From Balaenoptera acutorostrata (Eukaryota > Chordata > Mammalia > Artiodactyla > Balaenopteridae), in NCBI RefSeq assembly GCF_949987535.1, contig NC_080075.1, positions 2,108,001 through 2,172,000 of the forward strand: 64,000 nt of DNA. The letters run 5' to 3'. This document shows, one piece after another, positions 11,241 through 24,094 of the stretch. Within the stretch, counting starts at the first letter, position 1; each line of letters starts with the position of its first letter. Below the pieces are notes generated by a model, which was not told the origin of the DNA, did not search any database, and saw only the letters and a program-made list of their open reading frames with translations. The position numbers and the translations under genes were made by a program.

Positions 11241-13867
11241 AAAAAAAAAGGAAGTGGGAGTTTTTGTAAGGTCTCCCCCAGCTTTTGTGAAAGCTCCCAA
11301 GTCTCCCGGATGGAGGGGAAAAAATTATCAGCACGAATTTCATGTTCTGTGGCTTTTCCAAGACAAACAACACATTTACATTGTGAACAGTGAACTCATC
11401 ATTCTATCATTGTGTTCATCTATTTGGGGGTGGGTAAAATAGAAATATATTTTATTCATCAAATTAATTAGATTTAAAGTAGTTCAATGATGTGTTTTCT
11501 CAAGTGTTGAGTCACTTTTCTCTCCTGCCCTGCTCTGCATCCCTCTAGAAACTCGTTCTTCTTATGTGACCCACCTGTTTAGTTCCTGCGTAAAGGCACT
11601 AAATGTAAAGGATAATAAAATTGCATTCATCTCGGTCCACGCTTCTCAGTTGTCTTCACTTAGAACTGATACTTTGTTTTACTGTAGAAGTGGGACTAAA
11701 AATTTATAGTAAAATGAGAAGGGCAACCAAGTGAGAAGTGCTTTTTTAGCCTGTAAAGCAGAGTAGACCCACAGGAGCCATACATGGCTGAACTTGAACT
11801 TGACATTCTGAGAAAGCCAGAACATATTCTGGGGTGTGTTCTTTTTCTTTGAATTCAAGGTAATAACTGTACACTGTTCAGAAATGAATTCCAGATGCAG
11901 ATTTTTATCAAACTCATCTGACATTTTAAATAAATTTTAGGCCGATGAATTCAGTGTTTCTGTGGTAAAGATCGTAAACATTTTCCTTTTTCAAAAAGCA
12001 ATCTGGGAGTGTATATTTGTACTGGAGTTAATGCTGTGTTAAGTCATTGTAACATAGCTGCTGCAAACATTTGTAGAACCAAGAAAAAAGCCTTTATTTA
12101 AATCTTGCCAAGAGCAGAAATAAAATGAACAAACGCATACTGGCGGGAGAGGTAAAGGAAAGATTGGAGCTGTTTGATTACCGTGGGGCCGTGGTGCTGG
12201 CGTCTTGGTTAAGCTGCATGTACTAATATGGTATGGCTGCTAATAATCTTAGGTCAGAGTGCTCCTTACAAGAGATGTTTGAGGAGTGAATAAATGTTGG
12301 AGCAGTGATTTTTTTTTTTTTTTCTGCTACAGAACTTTCACTTAGTATGGAAAGTAGATACAGAGACCCTAATTATAATAGTATTTGTGTATTTACATAG
12401 AGTAAGAAAAAAGAAGAAATGAACATCATTTCCACTGGCTGACACAGGCACCATGAAGACAGTGTTAGAGGTTATTCTCTCTAAATTATAGAATCACGGA
12501 GGATAAGACTGTGTCGTATTGTCCTTTTAATCCCCACCGTCTAGCAGTGCTGGACATATAATAATTGCTTGTACATTGTGTGTGTGTGTGTGTGAATTCC
12601 CATCAGGAGTGTATGGGCAGCTTATATGCCACGACTTAAATAAGAATTAGAAGAAAGCTAGAAGAAAGCTTTTCCAGGCCAGAGAGAAATTACAGTAGCA
12701 GGAGGAGGGGCTGGGATGGGCGGGGGTGGGGAGGTTCCCAGATTACGTGTTTGGCACAGATATTGAGCCAGGATTCAGATGATGTGACCCCACCCATCAC
12801 CTCGGAAACTCGCCGTTTTCAGACAGCATCCTTCCTCTCCTTTGATGGACTGTTTCCCTGTCATCCTAGTTGGCTTTCGGTTCACATTCTGGTGACTTGC
12901 CACAGCTGTGGTCTCACCGTTCTGGTCTTCCTTGAACTTCTGCCCCTGACCTTTCCTGAGCTGGGCAGGCCTCTCCCCAGGGCGGGTCCGGGTTCCAGCG
13001 TTCGGCGTGGGTGCATCCTCGGTGCTACCACCCCGTCCCGCTGAAGCCCTGCAAAACTTTTGAGCCATCAGTCAAGGCTGGGGAGTGTGGATATATTATT
13101 ATGTTCACTTTTCTCTCTTCTTCCTGGTTCCATATGTCACAAAATGAACTTCCAAAAGTCATACGTCTGAGTTCCCAAATCTCAGTTGTATGTCGTTTGG
13201 TTTTAGCTAAAACTATCTGTGAGGGAAGGTTTTTACTGAGCTCAGGACGGGGAGGTTGAAACCCACTGCATTTTACTGCTGTCATTAGATGCGATGAAGA
13301 CACTAAAATTATAGTGTTTCTCACAAGTTCTTGTTAGTATATTTCACAGAAGCCGGTGTATGTGTAGATTAAGAAACAGGTGGTTTGAACTTTATGGGAG
13401 GTCTCTGATATACCCGGAGGCTACCCAGATTTCAATTCTCAGCGTGCCAACTCCTCCCCGCCCTGCCTCCACAGCTCTTGTTCGGTGTGTGATGCACCTG
13501 GCCGCTAGGTACCTGACTCCCCAACATCAGTTTGTCCTGGGCTAACACCTCACTGCCTGCACATGACCTCCCCAGGCCCCCCATCTGAGCTGTGCCCTGA
13601 AGCCCTGGTCTCCCAGTCCTTCGTTCTTTACGTTCCCCGAGTGACTAAGCATTTAGGAAAGATAGGTCTGCCTCCTGGGGCTCAGGGCCCCCTGGGAACA
13701 TGGGGCCAAGTGTGGGAAGTGAGGTCAGAGAGACAAGCGGGACACGCACGCTGTGTACCCCGTGGAGGTCAAGACCGCACGTGTCTTATAGGGGGAAGAA
13801 GAAAGGAGGGTTGAGAGCAAGCAACCAGCTACATGAAATCTCCATTTAAAAGTTCCACTCTGTCTCC
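11241..13867. other. Upstream DNA; GT repeat and G-rich tract
   Basis: No gene is supported. A short (GT)n microsatellite lies near 12577-12593. A G-rich tract at about 12707-12732 has five G runs of three or more separated by one or two bases, which fits the G-quadruplex pattern. T-rich and AT-rich unassigned DNA makes up the rest. Confidence 0.5.
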
Positions 13868-14740
13868 AGAGAAGACATCCAGATGGCCAACACGCACATG
13901 ACAAGATGCTCAACATCGCTAATTAATAGAGAATTTCAACTCAAAACTACAATGAGGTATCACCTCCCATTGGTCAGAATGGCCATCATCAAAACATCTG
14001 CAAACATTAAATGCTGGAGAGGGTGTGGAGAAAAGGGAACCCTCCTAACACTGTTGGTGGGAATGTAAGTTGGTGCAGCCACTATGGAGGACAGTATGGA
14101 GGTTCCTGAAAAAACTACAAATAGAACTACCACGTGATCCAGCAATCCCACTCCTGGGCATATATCTGGAAAAGATGAAACTCTAATTCGAAAAGATACA
14201 TGCACCCCAGTGTTCATAGAAGCAGTATTCACAATAGCCAAGACATGGAAGTAACCTAAATGTCCATCAACAGATGAATGGATAAAGAAGATGTGGTACA
14301 TATATACAATGGAATCTTACTCAGCCATAAAAAAGAAGGAAATAATGCCATTTGCAGCAACATGGATGGACCTAGAGATTGCCATACTGAGTGAAGTAAG
14401 TCAGGCAGAGAAAGACAAATATCATATGATATTGCTTATGTGTGGAATCTAAAAAACTGATACAAATGAACTTATTTACAGAACAGAAATAGACCCGTAG
14501 ACATAGAAAACAAACTTACGGTTACCAAAGGGGGAAGGTGGGGAGGGATAAATTAGGAGTTTGGGATTAACAGATACACACTACTACATATAAAATAGAT
14601 AAACAACAAGGACCTACTGTATAGCACAGGGAACTCTACTCAATTCACATAGGGATAGAGATATATATATATACGGATCACTGTGCTGTACACCTGAAAC
14701 TAACACAATATTGTAAGTCAACTAGACTTCACTAAACAGA
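13868..14740 (+). mobile_element. L1 3' fragment, sense, with 3' UTR
   Basis: The segment runs from the C-terminal part of L1 ORF2 (ATGAGGTATCACCTCCCATT near 13952) through the 3' UTR with its purine-rich GGGGGAAGGTGGGGAGGG tract (about 14531), the CAACAAGGACCTACTGTATA signature (about 14606) and the TGTGCTGTACACCTGAAACT signature (about 14681). Stops interrupt the coding part, so it is a 5'-truncated dead copy. Confidence 0.93.
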
Positions 14741-15660
14741 CACACGCACATGTGTCTCACTCTTCTGTTTCAATCCCCGTTCTCCTTTTCCATCAGCCCA
14801 GAGAGACTTTTTATCTCCCCTTGGGCAAGAGAAAACCGGTTCAGCAAGTATCCTTCCAAATGTTTGTCCTCCCCTTCCCCACCCCTTGAAATACAGCTTT
14901 TGAACTTAAACACCAAGAATTTACATACTGGGCTCCTGGTTCCTCTGTGACATTCATCCTTGGGCATGGGAAGTCTTCTGTTTGTCCCTGTGAAGGCAGG
15001 AAAGTCAGGGGCAAAAGGGAACGTGGAAACAATCAGTTAGGATGCACAGTGTCCTGCCAGACTTACTTATGTACTTGGTGTCTGTCTTTCCCAAATCACT
15101 TTAGGCTCAGTGAGGGGGGATTTATTCTTTGATTTGCTCAGCATCGTATACCTGGAATCCAGCACGTAGCAGGTGTCCAGATGTCTGTGGAATTTACGAA
15201 TGAAGGAGGTAATGGAAGATCAGCGCTGTGCTCTTGGGCACACACGCACCAGATACAAAAACAATTGTTCGGCTCTTGACATGGGCACAGTGACCCAGTG
15301 ACTGGCCGTGACCTGGGGTGGGTGACAATTAGGGGATGTTGTAACGAGTGGCCAATCCTCAGAGTTAGAAACTTCAGAAATGATTTCATAACCTGGAAAC
15401 TTTTTACTGGTCTTGAAAATGAAAACTGGAGAAGCAAGCTAGAGAGAAAACGTCCGAACCATGTCTGGGTTGCCCTGATGTCCGCTGAGTCCACTCCAGC
15501 CCCTCACACCTTTGCACAGGGGGCTCTGCGGATGGAGAACGTGGCTTTGGACCTCACAGGGCAGAGTTGAAAGCTCCACACTGAGAACTGTCTTTGAAGT
15601 CTCATGTTTTATATTAAATCTTCAAGTTGATTTTCTATTTGACTCCGTGATACGTGTGTA
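14741..15660. other. Upstream DNA, nothing recognised
   Basis: A pyrimidine-rich stretch followed by mixed DNA. No exon or confident repeat recognised. Confidence 0.4.
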
Positions 15661-15670
15661 TATGTGTTTT

Positions 15671-15935
15671 TTTTGTTTTTTTTTGTTTTTTTAATTTATT
15701 TTTGGCTTTCTCTAGTTGCGGCGAGTGGGGGCCACTCTTCATTGCGGTGCGCGGGCCTCTCGCTGTCGCGGCCTCTCTTGTTGCGGAGCACAGGCTCCAG
15801 ACGCACAGGCTCAGCAGTTGTGGCTCACGGGCCCAGTTGCTCTGCGGCATGTGGGATCTTCCCAGACCAGGGCTCGAACCTGTGTCCCCTGCATTGGCAG
15901 GCAGATTCCCAACCACTGCGCCACCAGGGAAGCCC
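15671..15935 (-). mobile_element. CHR-type SINE, antisense
   Basis: A T/G-rich reversed tail leads into the reversed SINE body (TTCTCTAGTTGCGGCGAGTG) and the head ending CACCAGGGAAGCCC. The target-site duplication TATGTGTTTT is at 15661-15670 and 15936-15945. Confidence 0.92.
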
Positions 15936-16199
15936 TATGTGTTTTAAAACACAAAAATTAATGTGTTTCTCCCAGCCCACTGTGAGCTCAGAGCTCTTTT
16001 ATGCCTTCGTAAATCACTTTAGCTTTAAGTGTTTCTTTTTCAGACTGATAACATTGTCACATCAAAGTTTTAACCAAAGCTGGCATCCAGCGTACAATGT
16101 TAGATTTCTATTTTGTGCTGATGTATTAGCAGGAATCATGACCTAAAGAGATTAGGAAATAGGGACATAGATATAAACACAATTAATGAGTTCTCCTTC

Positions 16200-16520
16200 T
16201 TGTTTTTACAACTTTCAGGACAAGTTTTATGTTGACAACTTTTGTTATGTTTCAAATCATAAGTACTTGAAATCTGCATAAAATAGAGAAAATAGTAAGA
16301 GAGTTTCTGGTACCCAGATTGAATAGATGTGAATATTTTGCCATTTTCCTCCAGATCTTGTCTTTATGAGACAGGACATATTTGAGTGATAACTCAGGAT
16401 CTGCCCCCTCCTCTCACCCAAGCTATTTCCCTCCCTCCTCAGAGGAGCTTCTAGCTGCAGCTTGTATCGGGTTGTCAGATTTTACATAAACAGTAGGATG
16501 TGCTGTGTTTGTTTTTGCAG
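16200..16520 (-). mobile_element. Probable old L1 fragment, antisense
   Basis: The run AAATAGAGAAAATAGTAAGA (about 16281) followed by the CCAGATTGAATAGATGTG and ATTTTGCCATTTTCC segments resembles the 3' region of old L1M elements read in reverse. It is heavily diverged and has no intact frame. Confidence 0.5.
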
Positions 16521-17214
16521 CTCCTGTTTTTCCCTCAACGTTTCTCTGAGATTTATTTGCGCTGGTCTTTGGAGATGGAGCTAGAGCAGTGAGCTTGGTT
16601 TTTTAAGAGGCGGCTTTTGCCCACATAAGACACTTTCCTTCTGACGGGATTCAAGTACCACGTGGGGTGTTCGAAGTCTCCCGAGAGGGGGTCTCCGAAG
16701 CACCCTCTCGTCTCTGGGCTCTTGTGAGATGCCCCAATTCCAGACTGCAGAGAGATTTTGGATTTTGAATCTTCAATGTACTTTTCGTTCATTCGTCTGC
16801 TACTCAAGAATTTAAATCTAATGCTTCCCCAAGAATGTACTTTATTTCCTCAAGGGCAAAGAATCAGGTGATATCTATTCAATCTGACATTAGGTTTAGT
16901 AACTATTTGCTGAATTACAGCCGCATAAATTACAATAAACTTCTGAGCAGGATGAAGCCATTAGAAGATGCCCATCAGGTATTCAGTCCACAACGGGTCT
17001 ACTTTTTACGACCGAAACGCCAGGCAGGGGGATTACTGGGGGGCTCACTTAGTGCTTATCAGCTTGATCGGGGCCAGGTGTTTGTCTAAACCAGGGCACA
17101 GCCATTTGGGGTCATTTAAGGGATGCCCACCAGTGAACCCTCGAGGGTCTACACATGGGACCAATACTCACACAGTGAAATCCAGGCTTGGGTTACTTTT
17201 ACAGAGATCCAAAA
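16521..17214. other. Upstream DNA, nothing recognised
   Basis: Unassigned sequence. Short imperfect inverted repeats occur (for example around 16680-16710) but none is striking. Confidence 0.4.
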
Positions 17215-17345
17215 CCTGGACTGAAAAATACTATTTCTTGAGCTCTCGCCGTGAGCCAGTCACTGCGCTAAGTCCCGTAGACCAACGAGGATCAGGCTGT
17301 GTATGACACTCGCTGAATGAAGAAACTGAGGCTTAAAGGATTATC
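17215..17345 (-). repeat. Reversed MIR/L2-like fragment
   Basis: The segment CGCTAAGTCCCGTAG, then GAAGAAACTGAGGCTTAAAG and a following AGGTGACAGG, resembles an inverted MIR (GAGGAAACTGAGGCTCAGAG class). It is degraded. Confidence 0.55.
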
Positions 17346-20300
17346 CGAGGTGACAGGGAGGATGTGAACAGCCTCTCCCATCCCAGGGCCTTCTGGTCAA
17401 CCACACGCTGTAGAGTCCAACACGCAGAGTGTGGACCGGGGACGGTGGCCCTGAGCCGCCGCCTGGGTGGTACCAGCACCCCTCACCGCTGCACCCCACG
17501 CCCCGCCGGCCCGCGGTGAGGCTCTGGACACCTCTCGGACGAGGAGGGGGGGCCGCTCTTCCTAAGGAAGGGGGCTTCTGCTGCCACGGGGCCTCCTTGT
17601 AAGAACCACCTGCCGGACACCTACACTCCCGCTGCGAAGCCCGCTTACATTTGAGGGATCGCGGGAAAAGTTGTACATCTCAGTGGCAGGTATGCAGTCT
17701 CCCATCCTGACTCGTCAGCATGAGCGTGAAGCTAGTTTACTGCTTCAGCCGTGAGCCTTTTTGGCACATGATTGGTACAACGTGTAAGTATTCCAATAAT
17801 AATTATCGTAAAACAAACAGACCACTGTGTCCGGAACAGACGGCTGTGATTGAGGCAGCCAGAGGTCCCAGCTGGCGGGCAGCTTGCGCACCGCTGCACA
17901 GCCAGTAACGGGCATCAGGAACGCCTCCCCCTGCCCTGCTAGCCCCTGCCGCCTCCCTGCAGAAAGCCTCGAAAGCTGAAATCTGCCCAGAGCCGCTCGC
18001 CTGTGCAAGCCTTTGCCTTTTAAATCCTTTCCCATCTGCCCTGCCACCCAAGGACAGACCTTGGACTGCTGGCCAGTTGACCCAGAAAGATGGCCCCAGG
18101 GCCTCAACGAGAGGGCACCTCCTTGTCCGGCTGGAGATCCTATCGCTCCTGGTCACCTGTCTGCTCACCAGGCAGCCCTGGCGCAGGTACGGCCCTGGCT
18201 GGAGGTGGGTAACCCCTCCCACACCGCGCTGTCCCTCAGTGTCCACCTCTGGTCCCCTCCTCTTTGACGCAGCCCAGGATGACTTCGGTCCTGGTCGCTC
18301 TTCTGCACACTCACCCGCCTTGGGACAGAGGAAGCAGTCAGAAGCATCATTTGTCTTCCTACCGAGAGAGCAAATCCCCTGCGATCGTGAGCCTTCACAC
18401 CCGGAGCCTCTCTGGCAATGTCAGGGAGCCGGCCTCCCCTTCGGACTGGGCAGAAGCCGCGTGGTTGATATGCCAGGCGAAGCTGTCTGCGGTGGCCGCC
18501 AGCGTGGAGCTGTGTGGTTCTGAGGCCCACCTGGGAGGCTCAGTGTATCCAGTGAACATAAAGAGGGATGTTAGGGAAAACGGGATTTTATTATCAAGGC
18601 AGGGAGCTAGGCTGAAATTCAGCATGCTACTTTGTGGCAGAAAGGAAAAAAACCTCATTAAAATTTTAAGCATGGTGCACCTTCCCTGGCTTCAAGATAT
18701 AGTGCAAAAAGACAGGGTTTTGGAACAATGTACAGGAAAGGAACCACTCAGAGCCGAATGAGAATAATCATGTTTGTAAGGAGTTTGTTATAAAGATTAA
18801 ACTAAAAATGAAGACTTACAATGAGACAGTGTAGATGAGGCCCTGGGTGCAGTGCCTGGCCCATGGGGGCACCTGATGATGGCAGAGAGTGACGCTGGTC
18901 TGGTCCACCACCCTGACAGCTACCGTTCATGATACCAACCCAGTCCGACCTGACCTAACCTGACTGCACGGCACCAGTTACCTTCGCTGGGAGCCGCTCA
19001 CACAGCTTCAAGCAGCTCACACTCATCTGCGCTGACATTGCCCCAGCATCCAAATTCTGAACGAAGGGAAAGCCTGGCACTGCTTTTTGTAACTTACGCC
19101 TTTGCCAAGCGACCTCCCTCAAGTGGTCCAGCCCTCGCGGCATCCTTCCTCCCATCCGGGACTGCTGCATTCTTTCTGGGGCCTGGGGTCACGGGAAGAC
19201 TGGCCAGAAGCCGCCAGCAGTGGGGCTGCCCTTTCCTTCCGGAGGATGAATTGCAGTCCTGCTGAGGCGGGAGGTGCAGAGAAGGGGCTACCCTCCCACC
19301 ACCACTGAGCTCTGCTCGACCCTGCTGACTTTTTCTTTCTGTTCTTGTAGACATTAGCTTAAGAATGCGCTGGGATGGAGAGGAAATGCACTAGGGGGTG
19401 GACCCTTAGTGGCCTTGAGGACTCCTTACATTTATAGAAAATGAAAGAAGAAAAGAAACTGGGTCCTTTGTGAAAGGACCCCCCTGAGGCGGTAAAGAGG
19501 CTGGGACCGCACCCTCCCCGTGCTCTGCAGGCCAAGAGTGTTCTTGGACATGTGATGAGAGCTAATTTTAGAAAAAGGATTCTTGAAAGAAAATGACTCT
19601 TGAAGGCTATTAAGATCCATGAGTGCCTCACTATAGCTCACACACTAAATCTTCTTTACTATTATTTCAGAGTTAAAACAAATACTTAGATTTAAGATCA
19701 CTGAGACAACTTCTATACACAAAAAAAGGCACGAGTGTTTCTCCAACCAAGAGAAAAGCTGGCCAGATGGCAGTTGTAGCAGACGCATCAATCAACGTGT
19801 GTTAAAAAAAACTCTACAAGAAAACCAGTGACCAAGCTTGTCAACCTCAGGGTGTAGGAAGCACGTCATTCAAATGACGCGGCCCAGAAGTAACTTCTAA
19901 CCCTTAACAAAATAAGAAGGTATTAATCCACAGCTGCATCGTACGTAACGTCTGTCTGTGGTGGTGCTTACATTTCATAATTTCATTGGACAGCTTGTCA
20001 TAAATTGTGCCTCTTGGGGAATGCGATTTCTTTCTGAATGACTTGAAGAAACATTTAAATACTCTCACGCTCCTCTGAACATCAATGCAGCATAAGATTT
20101 GGGCAGCGGAATTCCAGAGCAGGTAGAACCATCAAAATGATTTCTAGCAGTGGGTCACTTTTTTGTTTTGTCTCTAATCATTGTCTCTGTGTTATCGTAC
20201 AGGTTTCCTAGAGGATTGGCTAGAAAGGCGACAGAAAGTGGGGGAAAGGTGGGATCAGAGAAAATTGGTTCAAATAGGCAGAGAGCATCCACTTGAAATC

Positions 20301-22184
20301 TATGCGCTAGCACGGCCGGGTGGTAATGCTGGGAATTGCTGTGGGAGAGACGAGAAAGCCACACGGCACAGACGATGCATCTAACTTTGCCAGTCCTCTT
20401 CCCAGGGACCTGGCAGGACCTCAGCAGCCTCAGTCACTGTCTTCATCCCCGATGAGGCTGCATGAACTCGTGATCGGGGGCCCATTTTCATCATCGCCTG
20501 GGGGCCTCTATTTGTATCTCCCGGATGCAATTTTTGTTCCCCTGCTGATGATGGGATGGAACGGCAAGTGTAACAGACGCTACCCGTTTGAGCTATATCA
20601 TTACAGCATTTCAGATGTGCTATACTAGTGGGGAAAGGTGTGTCTTTTCTGTTGTTTATCCAACGTTTCTTCCCATTAGGCTGTTCGGTTACTTTAAGGA
20701 AAAGACTGGTCCAAGGCTCGGACTTGGACGGCATCCTCCACCTCTCTGTGTCCTGGATTTTTGCAAAAATGCTGGTGACTGGGGCCATGATACATGTTAT
20801 GATTCCTACAGCATTTTGCTAGCAGAGGATTTGCGCTGCCTTGAGATTTCATCGTTTTGGAGGATGTTCCCTCAATTGACAGGAGAGGTTTGCAGTGACA
20901 GAGGGTGCAGGGAAGGCTGTGCATTATTGACAGCTGAAGCCTCGCCCGGAGCGCAGGCTGCGAGCCGACGCCTCCCTGTTATTCCCGAGCACCAGGGAAG
21001 TCTCCCCTGACGAGAAGGCATCCTGTGCCTTGGCATGCTGCTCTTTTCTCAGCGTTCAAGGCCTCACAGACCCTGCCCTTTCCACCTCCCAGGGCACCAG
21101 GTGGAGGGGACCCCGGCTCCCCCAGGGTCCTGGCCCCTCACAGCCCCATGCGTCCTGCAGGGCTTTTCCTTTCCTCCCTTTGAGTGGCCCGTACCTCCTC
21201 TCATTACTTCGCTCCCTTTCATGTCTCTCATCCCCCGACGAGGGAAACAGCTTCTCGAGCCTTCGGCTGGGAGCCAGGCGTTTCCGTGTAAAGCAGGCTC
21301 TGTGTGTGATGCTCTGAGTCCTGCCCAGAGATGTGGCAGGTCCCCTCCCAGCCCAGTTCCCGGGGCCTCCTGACCCCACTGGATGGAGGCAGCTGGGGGT
21401 CAGCTGGCCCAGGGTGCGCTGGCCCCCGGCTCCTCCCGGCAGGTCAAGGCTTCCCCCACCCCAGCCCTGGGTACACGCCTCACTTTGAGATTTTAAAAAT
21501 AGTCTCTCAAGCGAATGCTGGAATAAGAAACCTCTGTTTCCTCTTCTTTAGTGATCCGCCAGGATAAGCCTCAGAGCTGTTCTCAGTGCAGGCAGCCAGG
21601 TAATAAGGATTTCCAGCCAGAAGCAGAAAGACTGCCTTTTAAATTAGCTACTACAGCCTTGCTGTGGTATAATGATTTGGTCTTTGTCCCGGTTCTAGGA
21701 ATGGAGCTTCTAAAACCCTTGAATTTCCTGACTTATAAGAGTGTCTTTGTTATGCTAATGAGGTGACTCTTGGTGACCCCCAGGATGGGGGCTGATCACC
21801 AGAAAGACAAACCCTGTGATGGGGGGCTTTGGGCCAGCCTGACCTCTGGGGATGGGAGGGGGACTGGAGTGTGAATTCAGTCACATGGCCAACGGTTAGC
21901 TCAGTGATGTCTACCTAATGAAAGCCCAGCGTTAACTCTGGGGTCCACTGCTCAGGAGAGCTTTGTAGTTGGTGGACACATTCATGTCCAAAGAGGGTGA
22001 CATTCCTCAACACCAAGGGTAGAGGACATGGACCCTCTGCCCTTGGGATGACCCCCACCCAGACCTTGAACTCTGTGTATCCCTTCCCAAAGGACCATGA
22101 TCATTCGTTTCGCACTTTCCTGAGTTCTGCCAGTCTTTTTAGCAAATTTTCAAACCTGAGGGTGTCATGGGGAAGCCCCCAAAT
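17346..22184. other. Upstream DNA, GC-rich patches, no gene seen
   Basis: About 4.8 kb without a supported gene or an intact interspersed repeat. GC-rich patches (about 17430-17560 and 17900-18260) open frames of up to 165 codons, but these have no conserved domain and no paired splice sites that I can defend. A non-coding first exon of ST6GAL2 could lie in such a patch or outside the window; the sequence alone does not decide it. Confidence 0.45.
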
Positions 22185-22870
22185 TGGTAGCCACACAGTC
22201 AGAATGTTACCAAGTCCAAGCGCGCTCTGCTCGCTGCACGACAGGCCCATGAATTGGGAGACGAGGTGCTAAGGCAAGGAATACGACTTTATTCGGAAAG
22301 TCGGCAGAGCCAGAAGATAGCAGACTAGCATCTCAAAATAACCATCTTATCGGGGTTTGGATGCCAGTTTCTTCAATAGAACAGAGAGGGGGAGGAGATG
22401 AGGAAGTAAAGTACAAAGGCCGTAAGATTTGCAAATATCCCCTGGAATGGCCAGCCTCGGGGAGGCTGTGTTAATTTGTGTTAATTTCTTGTTCCTTGCC
22501 GCCATCCCAGTTGGACAGGGTCCGGATGCTTCCCTGAACAAAGGCACTTTGGTTTAACCTTCAGGCAGAGGGGCAGGGTTCCCCGAGGCAGGCCATTGTG
22601 TAGAGACAGTATCATTTTAGTGAACAAAGGCAGCAGAAAGCAAAGGTGAAACAGAGCCAACAGGTAGTCAGATTTGGGTCTTCCCCGTTGCAAGAAGCAC
22701 AGGTGGCCTGGGGACCCTGCTTCAGGCTGGTGTCGGAAGCGGGGGGGGGGGGGGGGGCAGTCTCGTGGGACTGAGTCCTTTCCCCGTGGGGCGCCCGCTA
22801 ACTGCAGTGGCTGGTGTCAGAGCTGTATTGCACGGCACTCAGCTGGGGGGGAAGCAGGATAACTGCTATT
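22185..22870 (-). mobile_element. Endogenous retrovirus LTR relic, antisense
   Basis: Read on the minus strand, the segment behaves as a long terminal repeat. A U3-like part spans about 22870 to 22295, then AATAAA appears (TTTATT at 22288-22293 on +), then about 100 bases of R/U5-like sequence ending CA at 22185. Outside that end comes TTTGGGGGCTT, the kind of stretch that starts the leader of class I (gamma-like) elements. The left U3 boundary is only approximate. A 17-G run at 22741-22757 has expanded inside it. No gag, pol or env frame is visible next to it, so it is a solo or badly decayed LTR. Confidence 0.6.
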
Positions 22871-23269
22871 AAGGGTAATTTTGTGATTTCTAATACAAGT
22901 GTTGAAATCCCGGAAACAGCTTTCAGATGGTCAGGCTGGAGCATCACGGTTTGAAGCACTGGCTCCTCAATGGACAGGTTTAGGAAGATCATTGAGCAGA
23001 TGCTGCTCAAAGTGTGGTCCCCAGGCAGTGCCCGCCTGCACGCTGCTCGTTGATGAGCTATGGGCAGAACTTGGTGAGCCCTGAGAAGCTTTTCCAGCAT
23101 GGGGACATTGCCGAGACGGTCAGGAATGGAAATGTGAAGGTACTCAGATTGCGACAGTTTAGGGGGAGAATGATCCTTCCTCACAGACAGTTTAAGAAGG
23201 CGTGTTTAGAATAGATGGCCTCACCTGGTACAGTCAGATGGAATCAGAACTTAGTGTTAAAAGTGTGAG
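22871..23269. other. Upstream DNA, unassigned
   Basis: Contains GATGCTGCTCAAAGTGTGGT near 22998, reminiscent of an old MER5-type hAT end, but too short for a firm call. Confidence 0.35.
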
Positions 23270-23473
23270 CAGATGGGTTTTTATGTGCTATCTGCTGCTT
23301 GGTATCTCTGTGGCTTTGGGCAAGTTAACTTAACCTCTCTGGGCTTCAACCTCCTCATCTATAAAATGGACATCGCAGTATTTCCTACCTTACTAGGTGC
23401 TGGGAAGACCAAATGAGATAATCCAGGAAAAGCATTAAGTGAGCACAGGGTCTGGCACGGAGCAAGTAAACTG
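23270..23473 (+). repeat. MIR element, nearly complete
   Basis: The order of conserved MIR blocks is clear: TTTGGGCAAGTTAACTTAAC, CTCTCTGGGCTTCAACCTCC, TCATCTATAAAATGGACATC, AAATGAGATAATCCAGG and GGTCTGGCACGGAGCAAGTA. A younger SINE is inserted at its 3' end. Confidence 0.85.
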
Positions 23474-23488
23474 CTGGCATTCTTTCTT

Positions 23489-23846
23489 TCTTTTTTATTT
23501 ATTTATTTTTATTTTTGGCTGCGTTGGGTCTTTGTTGCTGCGCGCGAGCTTTCTCTAGTTGCAGCGAGCGGGGGCTACTCTTCCTTGCGGTGCGTGGGCT
23601 TCACATTGCGGTGGCTTCTCTTGTTGCAGAGCACGGGCTCTAGGCGAGTGGGCTTCAGTAGTTGTGGCACGCGGGCTCAGTAGTTGTGGCTCGCGGGCTC
23701 TAGAGCACAGGCTCAGTAGTTGTGGCTCACGGGCTTAGTTGCTCCGCGGCATGTGGGATCTTGCCGGACCAGGGCTTGAACCCGTGTCCCCTGCATTGGC
23801 AGGTGGATTCTTAACTACTGCACCACCAGGGCCACCAGAGAAGTCC
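23489..23846 (-). mobile_element. CHR-type SINE, antisense, inserted in MIR
   Basis: A T-rich tail precedes the reversed body (GGCTGCGTTGGGTCTTTGTT). The head reads GGGCCACCAGAGAAGTCC with a small local duplication of CCACCAG. The target duplication CTGGCATTCTTTCTT (23474-23488) and CTGGCATTATTTCTT (23847-23861) differs at one base. Confidence 0.9.
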
Positions 23847-24094
23847 CTGGCATTATTTCTTGTATGTTCGTTTCTTGGCATCGTTGTTTCTGGCTTGGTG
23901 AGACCACGTTCTGTGTATGGGTTTGATATATGACTGCGAGGGAAATCTACAGGCTTGCTTTCACGTGACTACGAGGTAAAGCAAACACTTGTTAAGTAGA
24001 CATAACTTAAACAAGTCACTGAATGTGGCTTTCACATAACCCCTCGGAGAGGCTAGACCGTTGGATGCATTCTGGGCTCCTCTCATCTGGCATT

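Noticed and set aside
17430..17570. GC-rich patch as a non-coding first exon or promoter of ST6GAL2
   Set aside because: No TATA, initiator or donor pair that I can defend. Transcript data would be needed.
18077..18761. Overlapping open frames of 148 and 165 codons
   Set aside because: No domain, overlapping in different frames, typical of GC-rich non-coding DNA.
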